Assembly: GCA_015067525.1 (NCBI GenBank)
Contig: SVMH01000021.1
Span: forward strand, 1 to 33,032
DNA: 33,032 nt
Origin: Oscillospiraceae bacterium
Lineage (GTDB): Bacteria > Bacillota > Clostridia > Oscillospirales > Oscillospiraceae
Reading direction: 5' to 3'
Of this stretch, positions 27,776-33,032 are shown piece after piece (positions within the stretch are counted from its first letter, which is position 1; each line of letters starts with the position of its first letter). A program made the position numbers and the translations under genes. A model generated the notes under the pieces. That model searched no databases, was not told the origin of the DNA, and was given only the letters and a program-made list of their open reading frames with translations.

Positions 27776-28483
27776 TTATTTCGCTTTTTTCACGCGGAAC
27801 AGCCACAGGGCAGCACCGGGAAGGAGGAATGTGGGTGCGGGTAGGCCGGGATAATAGAGCCACACTTCAATTTGCGCAAGAACGGGAATCCTGTGAAAAC
27901 CCCAATATTCACGCGAGTCAAAATAACCATTGGCTTCGGCAGAAATAACACACATTCTGTCCAGCCACATATAGTTCACAGCCAGCGTCAGCGTCAACGC
28001 AAGCCACACTCCCACTAGTATCATAATGGCGATTTTGGTCGTTTTCTGCACATAGGGACGCAGTCCAAAACACAGTGATAAAACCTGCATCAGTGCAGCA
28101 CCCACACAGAGATAACACAGCGGCGCCAAAAATACACGATGGGCTGTGTAGGGATACGGTCTCAAGTTTTCCATCATCCACGCTTTCAGCGCACTCTCCT
28201 GCAGCAGCACTACCACAGCCAGCACCATCACCACCACGGCGATGGCGGTTTTCCAGTATTCCCGCTTGCGCTCCGGCGGCGTGGGGATGCCGTAGATGAG
28301 GGTATTGGGGTCGGCCTGCAGAGCCTCCGCCAAACGGACGATGGTGTCGATATCCGGCTGGCTTTTGCCCGTTTCATAGTTGGACACGGTCTGGCGCGTC
28401 ACATGCAGCGCTTCGGCCAACTGGTCCTGGGTCATATTCTGCGCCGTGCGCAGAAGGCGGATGTTCTTTGCAATATTTGCCAT
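27776..28483 (-). CDS. Membrane-anchored XRE-family transcription regulator
   Basis: The 235-residue protein starts at ATG 28483 with a near-perfect GGAGGTGA; the longer frame to 28537 overlaps that site and is rejected. Residues 1-62 are a Cro/CI-type helix-turn-helix (NIRLLRTAQNMTQDQLAEAL, then VTRQTVSNYETGKSQPD). The remainder holds about four hydrophobic membrane segments (from about 75 to the C-terminus) with a polar stretch between the third and fourth. HTH domains fused to membrane segments are common in Clostridia and usually of unknown signal. It is last in the MocR-GreA-like-XRE cluster. Confidence 0.88.
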   Translation of the reverse strand: MANIAKNIRLLRTAQNMTQDQLAEALHVTRQTVSNYETGKSQPDIDTIVRLAEALQADPNTLIYGIPTPPERKREYWKTAIAVVVMVLAVVVLLQESALKAWMMENLRPYPYTAHRVFLAPLCYLCVGAALMQVLSLCFGLRPYVQKTTKIAIMILVGVWLALTLTLAVNYMWLDRMCVISAEANGYFDSREYWGFHRIPVLAQIEVWLYYPGLPAPTFLLPGAALWLFRVKKAK

Positions 28484-28511
28484 ATCGGTCACCTCCTGCC
28501 ACAACTGTACC

Positions 28512-28548
28512 CTTTGCGCGGTGCGTTTGTCACGCAAAGATGCTTTGC
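28512..28548. repeat. Three CTTTGC half-sites before the XRE regulator gene
   Basis: CTTTGCG at 28512-28518 is mirrored by CGCAAAG at 28533-28539, and GCAAAG (28534-28539) is mirrored again by CTTTGC (28543-28548) around a three-base centre. These are arranged like an operator for a dimeric HTH protein, just upstream of the XRE gene. Confidence 0.45.
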
Positions 28549-28555
28549 ACCGGCC

Positions 28556-29059
28556 TTAAAAGCTTCCAATCGGGATGGAATCGTCGTCTTTTCCCTTTTC
28601 GATGGAGAGGATCTGCAGCCAGTAGCCTTTCCCGCCGCCCATATCCACATAAACCCGCTCGCCGGCGCGGCGGCCCATGACGGCCTGACCCACGGGGGAT
28701 TCCTTGCTGATCCACCCCTTCAGGGCATCCTGCCGCAGGGTGGTGACCATGCGGATGGTGCGCTGCTTGCCGATGTTCTCCATCAAAATTTCCACCGAGT
28801 CATGGAGGCCCACGGTGTCGGCGGCGGAGGTGTCGTCGATGATACGGGCGGTTTTAATCATGCGCTGGAGGTAGCGGATGCGGGCATCGTTGCGGTTTTT
28901 ATCCTGTTTGGCGCACTTATACTCGAAGTTCTCGCTCAGATCGCCAAAGGCGCGGGCGGTCTGCACATCCTCAATGAGCTTGGGGCGCAGCACCTGCACC
29001 CGATAGTCGATCTCCTCCTGCATCTTCTTCAGATCGCTGACGGTCAGTTCATCGTACAT
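28556..29059 (-). CDS. GreA/GreB-family transcript cleavage factor (divergent)
   Basis: GreA-type factors insert a coiled coil into the RNA polymerase secondary channel and stimulate cleavage of backtracked RNA. The 167-residue product has the N-terminal coiled coil with tip motif GDLSENFEYKCAK (39-51, with acidic D40 and E43), then the FKBP-like C-terminal domain (SPVGQAVMGRRAGERVYVDM). The C-terminal part departs from housekeeping GreA, so this is probably a paralogue. It starts four bases after the MocR gene with GGGAGG overlapping the MocR end. Confidence 0.88.
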   Translation of the reverse strand: MYDELTVSDLKKMQEEIDYRVQVLRPKLIEDVQTARAFGDLSENFEYKCAKQDKNRNDARIRYLQRMIKTARIIDDTSAADTVGLHDSVEILMENIGKQRTIRMVTTLRQDALKGWISKESPVGQAVMGRRAGERVYVDMGGGKGYWLQILSIEKGKDDDSIPIGSF

Positions 29060-29062
29060 GGT

Positions 29063-30454
29063 TCATTCCTCCCAAAGTTCTGCCAGACGGGCAAGGCCGC
29101 GGCGCAGCGTGTCCAGCTCGATGCCGGAATAGTTGACCACCACCACGTGCTGCGGCGCGGCGGCGCTGTTGTGATAATAATCGGAAAGCAGGGCCAGCCG
29201 GATCCCCTTCCCCGCTGCGGCGCGGCGCAGGGCGTCATCGGTCAGTTCCGTATCCAGCCGCATCAGGAAGTGAAGGCCGGCGTCCTGCTCCATGATCTCC
29301 ACCTTGCCGGCCAGCGGACCGGTGCGGATGGCATCGATGACGGCGTCACGCTTCTGGCGGTAGCGGTTGCGCATGCGGTTGATGTGCTGCTCATACCGGC
29401 CCTGGGCCATGAAAGCGGCCAGCGTATGCTGCTCAAAGCTGGAAACGGTGCAGGCATAGAAGCTGAGGCGGTCGCGGTACTGGGCAAGCAGGTGGGGCGG
29501 CAGGATCATGTAGCTGATACGGATGGACGGCGCGATGGTCTTGGAAAAGGTGTTGAGGTAGATGACCCGCTCATGCCGATCGGCGGAAAACATGGTGGGG
29601 ATGGGGCGGCCCACGAAGCGGAACTCGCTGTCGTAATCGTCCTCCAGAATATAGCGGCCCTCCTGCTCATCGGCCCAGCGCAGCAGCTCCTGCCGGCGGG
29701 CGATGGGCATGACGATGCCGGTGGGATAGTGGTGGGACGGCGAGATATGCACCACGTCGGCGCCGCTTTGCCGCAGCGCGGCGGCGGATAGGCCCGCCTC
29801 ATCCAGTGCAATGCGGCGCAGCGACACCTGATTACTCTCGTAGATGCGGCCGATCTTGCTGTAGCCCGGGTCCTCCACGGCGTAGGTGCGCTCACGGCCC
29901 AACAGCTGGATGAGAAGATAGTACAAAAACTCCGTACCGGCGCCGATGACGATCTGCTCGGGGTCTACCGTCATACCGCGGAACTGCTGCAGATTCTCCG
30001 CAATGACGCGGCGCAGCTCCAGCGCACCGTTGAAGGGCGTGGGCTGCAAAAGGCCGGTATCCTGCTCCAGAATGGTGCGGCGCATGGTCTTGGACCAGAC
30101 GGTGAAGGGGAAATACTCGGCGGAGATGGAGTTGGTCACCAGATCCAGCGTGTAAACCGGCTCCGCCGCGGCCTGCGGCACCGCTCCGGCGGCTGCGGCA
30201 TGGGGCGGGCGGTCAATGCGGCTGACAAAGTAGCCCTTCTTCTCCACACTGTAGATATAGCCCTCGGCGATGAGCTGCTCGTAGGCGTTTTTCACCGTGA
30301 TGACGCTCAGCTCCAGATGGCCCGACAGCGTCCGCTTGGAGGGCAGCTTCTCCCCTGCCGCCAGACGGCCGGAGAGGATGTCCTCTTTGATGTGGCGGTA
30401 GAGCTGCTCGTACAGGCTCACGCCGCTGTGCTTTTCGAAGGTATAGGTCAGCAT
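29063..30454 (-). CDS. MocR-family regulator (GntR wHTH fused to aminotransferase domain)
   Basis: The 463-residue protein starts at ATG 30454 behind GGAGG; the upstream frame is rejected because it runs through the promoter region. A GntR winged helix occupies about 10-78 (SLYEQLYRHIKEDILSGRL, LPSKRTLSGHL). A linker (80-100, Ala/Pro-rich) leads to a fold-type I aminotransferase domain with EDDYDSEFR (271-279) and the PLP lysine K305 in NTFSKTIAPSIR. Relatives are PdxR (vitamin B6) and GabR (GABA). No pdx or gab genes are nearby, so its effector is unknown. It is divergent from a DUF436/nitroreductase pair and upstream of the GreA-like gene. Confidence 0.93.
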   Translation of the reverse strand: MLTYTFEKHSGVSLYEQLYRHIKEDILSGRLAAGEKLPSKRTLSGHLELSVITVKNAYEQLIAEGYIYSVEKKGYFVSRIDRPPHAAAAGAVPQAAAEPVYTLDLVTNSISAEYFPFTVWSKTMRRTILEQDTGLLQPTPFNGALELRRVIAENLQQFRGMTVDPEQIVIGAGTEFLYYLLIQLLGRERTYAVEDPGYSKIGRIYESNQVSLRRIALDEAGLSAAALRQSGADVVHISPSHHYPTGIVMPIARRQELLRWADEQEGRYILEDDYDSEFRFVGRPIPTMFSADRHERVIYLNTFSKTIAPSIRISYMILPPHLLAQYRDRLSFYACTVSSFEQHTLAAFMAQGRYEQHINRMRNRYRQKRDAVIDAIRTGPLAGKVEIMEQDAGLHFLMRLDTELTDDALRRAAAGKGIRLALLSDYYHNSAAAPQHVVVVNYSGIELDTLRRGLARLAELWEE

Positions 30455-30467
30455 GGTACGCCTCCAT

Positions 30468-30517
30468 CTGGTACTAATAATTTGAAACTGTATGGGTATA
30501 TTCATAATACCAGTTTC
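30468..30517. promoter_or_regulatory. Interlocking inverted repeats in the MocR divergent promoter
   Basis: CTGGTA (30468-30473) pairs with TACCAG (30508-30513), and GAAACTG (30484-30490) pairs with CAGTTTC (30511-30517). The two arms read CTGGTA-C/T-TA in opposite orientation. ATACCA-type sites are known for the MocR protein GabR, so these are good candidates for the MocR operator. Confidence 0.55.
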
Positions 30518-30518
30518 C

Positions 30519-30547
30519 ATTATAATATAAGTAACCACCACGTGCAA
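30519..30547. promoter_or_regulatory. Palindromic -10 element shared by divergent promoters
   Basis: ATTATAAT (30519-30526) is self-complementary, so TATAAT occurs on both strands: plus at 30521-30526 and minus at 30519-30524. For the minus strand TTGCAC (30542-30547) lies 17 bases upstream. The plus strand has only a weak -35 candidate (TATTCA, 30499-30504), which suggests an activated promoter. Confidence 0.5.
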
Positions 30548-30573
30548 GCGGTTTTGAGAAAGGAATGGGCAGT

Positions 30574-31179
30574 ATGGGCGGAACCATCCACAAAGCGGAA
30601 AATAACGACATTTTGCAGCGCATCCGCACCGATGCGGCGGCTGCGGCAGCGCAGCTTCTGGAGGCAGCGCATCTGCGCGCCGGTCAGATCGTGGTGATCG
30701 GCTGCTCCAGCAGCGAAGCGGTAGGCCATCAGGTGGGCAGCTGGTCCACGCCGGAGGTGGGTCAGGCCATCTATGACGGGCTCCAGAGCGTGTTCGGCCC
30801 GGCGGGCGTCTATATGGCTGCCCAGTGCTGTGAGCACCTCAACCGCGCCCTCATCGTGGAGCGCTCGGCGGTTCCCTGTGCCGACATCGTCAACGTGGTG
30901 CCCCAGCCCAAGGCAGGCGGCTCCTTCGCCACGGCCTGCTATCAGAGTTTTGCCCACCCTGTGGCGCTGGAGGAGATCCGCGCCGACGCAGGTCTGGACA
31001 TCGGCGGCACGCTGATCGGCATGCACCTGAAGAAGGTGGCGGTGCCGGTGCGTCTGCAGCAGAAGACCATCGGCGAGGCCATGGTGCTGGCAGCCCGTGT
31101 GCGGCCCAAGTTCATCGGCGGTGAACGGGCATACTACGACGAGGCGCTGAAGGACGGCTATCCGGAGGTAACAATATGA
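30574..31179 (+). CDS. DUF436 / TIGR01440 family protein (YwlG-like, UPF0340)
   Basis: The 201-residue protein matches the TIGR01440/DUF436 family of unknown function: QIVVIGCSSSEAVGHQVG, the CCEHLNRALIVE segment, VPQPKAGGSFATACY, IGGTLIGMHLKKVAVPVR and the C-terminal VLAARVRPKFIGGERA. I start it at ATG 30574, nine bases after AAAGGA; the ATG at 30565 abuts that site. It overlaps the nitroreductase gene by four bases (ATGA), so the two are coupled. It contains neither a membrane segment nor a cofactor motif I can name. Confidence 0.92.
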   Translation: MGGTIHKAENNDILQRIRTDAAAAAAQLLEAAHLRAGQIVVIGCSSSEAVGHQVGSWSTPEVGQAIYDGLQSVFGPAGVYMAAQCCEHLNRALIVERSAVPCADIVNVVPQPKAGGSFATACYQSFAHPVALEEIRADAGLDIGGTLIGMHLKKVAVPVRLQQKTIGEAMVLAARVRPKFIGGERAYYDEALKDGYPEVTI

Positions 31180-31973
31180 TCGACGCCATTAAAGCAAGAA
31201 GAAGTGTCCGCACCTATGACGGGCGGGCGGTAGATGAAGATGTGCTGCTGCAGCTGCTGGCGGATACGGCGCTGTGCGGCAATCCCTTCGATATTCCCGT
31301 GTCCTTCCGCTTTTTGGACGCCAAGGAGCACGGTCTCGTCTGCCCCGTGGTCACCGGCACGGAGCTGTATGTGGGCGGCAAAATCAAAAAAGTTCCCCAC
31401 GCCAGCGCAGCCTTCGGCTACTCCTTTGAGGTCTTTGTGCTGCGTGCACAGGCCATGGGCCTTGGCACCGTGTGGCTGGGCGGCACCATGAACCGCGCCG
31501 CCTACGAAGCGGCCATGGAACTGGCGGAGGATGAGATGATGCCCTGCGCCACGCCTCTTGGCTACGCCGCACAGAAAATGTCCGTGCGGGAGACCGTCAT
31601 GAGAAAGGCCATCCATGCCGATGAGCGCCTGCCCTTTGAAGAGCTCTTCTTCGATGGCGACGCCGCCACTTCCCTCTCCCGGGAAACGGCCGGTGATCTG
31701 GCGGTGCCGCTGGAGATGGTGCGCCTTGCTCCATCCGCTGTCAATAAGCAGCCGTGGCGTGTCATTGTGAAAGACGGCGCGGCGCACTTCTACTGCAAGC
31801 GCAGCAAGGGTGTGGGCAGCGGCGAATTGGACATGCAGATGGTGGATATGGGCATCGCCCTGTGCCATTTCGCTCTGGCCGCGCAGGAGTGCGGACTGGA
31901 TATCGAGTTCATGCAGGCCGATCCCCATTTGGCGAAGGACATGGAATATGTGGCCTCCTATCGAGTGAAATAA
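31176..31973 (+). CDS. Nitroreductase-family protein (TM1586-like, FMN-binding)
   Basis: The 265-residue protein begins with the nitroreductase FMN-phosphate motif, IDAIKARRSVRTYDGRAV. It then carries FEVFVLRAQAMGLGTVWLGG and a second-half repeat of the fold (VRLAPSAVNKQPWRVIV), as in two-lobed TM1586-type nitroreductases. Substrate and electron donor are unknown. It is translationally coupled to the DUF436 gene and ends at a clear terminator, so these two form a complete operon divergent from MocR. Confidence 0.9.
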   Translation: MIDAIKARRSVRTYDGRAVDEDVLLQLLADTALCGNPFDIPVSFRFLDAKEHGLVCPVVTGTELYVGGKIKKVPHASAAFGYSFEVFVLRAQAMGLGTVWLGGTMNRAAYEAAMELAEDEMMPCATPLGYAAQKMSVRETVMRKAIHADERLPFEELFFDGDAATSLSRETAGDLAVPLEMVRLAPSAVNKQPWRVIVKDGAAHFYCKRSKGVGSGELDMQMVDMGIALCHFALAAQECGLDIEFMQADPHLAKDMEYVASYRVK

Positions 31974-31989
31974 GCGAAAAAAGTATAAA

Positions 31990-32019
31990 AAAGGGCTGTC
32001 CCATGTGGGACAGCCCTTT
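31990..32019. terminator. Bidirectional terminator
   Basis: A 14-bp perfect stem (31990-32003 with 32006-32019) is flanked by an A-run on the left and a TTTCGTT tail on the right. It separates the nitroreductase gene from the convergent etfA. Confidence 0.9.
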
Positions 32020-32041
32020 CGTTATGCTGTTAGTCAGTCAC

Positions 32042-33032
32042 TTACTTGGCAGCCTTGGCAGCCTTGATGGACTCGATCAGCTCGGGAACGACCTTGAACA
32101 GGTCACCAACGATACCGTAGTCAGCCACCTCGAAGATGGGAGCGGTCTCGTTCTTGTTCACAGCGATGATGCACTCGGAATCCTGCATGCCAGCCTTGTG
32201 CTGGATGGCGCCGGAAATACCCAGAGCAACATAGACCTTGGGATGCACGGTCTTACCGGTCTGGCCGACCTGATGGTCAGCAGAGATCCAGCCGGAGTCA
32301 ACGCAGGCACGGGAAGAACCCACGACGCCGCCCAGAACCTCAGCCAGCTCCTCAGCCAGAGCGATACCCTTCTCAACGTCCTTGCTGATGCCGCGGCCAA
32401 CGGACACGATGAAGTCAGCACCGATCAGGTCGACCATCTTCTTGGCGGCCTTCACGACCTCGACGACCTCGGTCTTCACGTCCTCGGCGGACAGAGCGAA
32501 CTCGGGATGGATGATCTCAACGGCCTCAGCCTTGGCTGCGTCGAAAGCGCGCTTCTTCATAACGCCGGGACGGACGGTAGCCATTGCGGGACGGAAACGG
32601 GGGCAGATGATGGAGGCCATCAGGTGACCGCCGAATGCAGGACGGGTCATCTTCAGGTCGCGCTCCACGCTGTGGGGCTCACGGTTGATCATCACGGTGC
32701 CCAGCTTCTCGATACGCTCGGCGGGCAGAGTGGAGACTTCCTTCAGGAAGCCCTTGTAGTTGGGCATGTCGATGTCCAGGTGGGTGCAGTCAGCGCACAG
32801 ACCGGTGTGCAGACGGGCTGCGCAGCGGGGAGCCAGGTCACGGCCGATGTTGGAAGCACCAAACACCAGAACCTCAGGCTTCAGCTCCTGAACGGCCTCA
32901 ACGATCACCTTGGTATAGGCGTCGGTGGTGAAGTCCTTCAGCAGGGGGCTGTTGTACACGTACACCTTGTCGGCGCCGTAGCCGCCCAGCTCCTTGGCGA
33001 TGCCGTCAACGTCGTCGCCCAGCAGAATGCCG
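32042..33032 (-). CDS. etfA: Electron transfer flavoprotein alpha subunit (5' truncated)
   Basis: EtfA with EtfB carries electrons to or from acyl-CoA dehydrogenases; in anaerobic Clostridia the complex can bifurcate electrons with butyryl-CoA dehydrogenase. About 330 C-terminal residues are present, and the frame runs off the window edge without a start. The FAD-binding C-terminal domain is complete: [45 protein letters not shown], and the final [20 protein letters not shown]. Codon use here is unusually uniform, as in highly expressed genes. etfB and an acyl-CoA dehydrogenase gene would be expected off the right edge. Confidence 0.96.
   Translation of the reverse strand, partial: GILLGDDVDGIAKELGGYGADKVYVYNSPLLKDFTTDAYTKVIVEAVQELKPEVLVFGASNIGRDLAPRCAARLHTGLCADCTHLDIDMPNYKGFLKEVSTLPAERIEKLGTVMINREPHSVERDLKMTRPAFGGHLMASIICPRFRPAMATVRPGVMKKRAFDAAKAEAVEIIHPEFALSAEDVKTEVVEVVKAAKKMVDLIGADFIVSVGRGISKDVEKGIALAEELAEVLGGVVGSSRACVDSGWISADHQVGQTGKTVHPKVYVALGISGAIQHKAGMQDSECIIAVNKNETAPIFEVADYGIVGDLFKVVPELIESIKAAKAAK

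Overview
This 33 kb window is ordinary bacterial chromosome from a GC-rich Clostridia (Firmicutes/Bacillota). The gut Oscillospirales are the most likely group, but that placement is inferred from gene content and order, not from a search. The indicators are a Gram-positive PolC replicase, an alanine T-box leader, the DUF512-der-plsY and pyrH-frr-uppS-cdsA-dxr-rseP-ispG-polC gene orders, mltG next to a U32 peptidase-family gene, DegV, a MocR regulator, and an electron-transfer flavoprotein gene of the kind used in butyrate-type metabolism. No phage, transposon, CRISPR array, tRNA or rRNA was seen. Nearly all DNA is coding, and intergenic gaps mostly hold promoters and clean hairpin terminators.

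Layout. (1) 1-4573, plus strand: the end of rpmF, a terminator, then a DUF512 radical-SAM-like protein, der, plsY and a DMT-superfamily permease. (2) 4627-15396, minus strand: one long housekeeping operon starting with pyrH (UMP kinase) and frr (ribosome recycling). It continues with uppS, cdsA, dxr and ispG (MEP isoprenoid, undecaprenyl and phospholipid synthesis), the site-2 protease rseP, polC and an Sfp-type phosphopantetheinyl transferase. A 30-bp perfect palindrome separates ispG from polC. (3) 15584-16219, plus: a lone RluA-family pseudouridine synthase divergent from pyrH. (4) 16255-24354, minus: a DUF2974 alpha/beta hydrolase with its own promoter, an alaS-HIT-lysO operon behind a T-box leader, and mltG-U32. 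(5) 24462-26759: a tiny cysteine-rich membrane protein (plus), tmk (minus), then a 3-methyladenine glycosylase and a HAD phosphatase (plus). (6) 26792-30454, minus: degV, and a MocR-GreA-like-XRE membrane regulator cluster. (7) 30574-31973, plus: DUF436 and nitroreductase genes divergent from MocR. (8) 32042-33032, minus: etfA, cut by the window edge.

Nothing here is a convincing new multi-gene system. The points most worth a second look are the unannotated 46-residue Cys-rich peptide, the MocR/DUF436/nitroreductase divergon with interlocking inverted repeats over a palindromic -10, a lysine-exporter-like gene placed under an alanine T-box, the unusually compact T-box itself, and the half-site cluster in front of a membrane-anchored XRE regulator.
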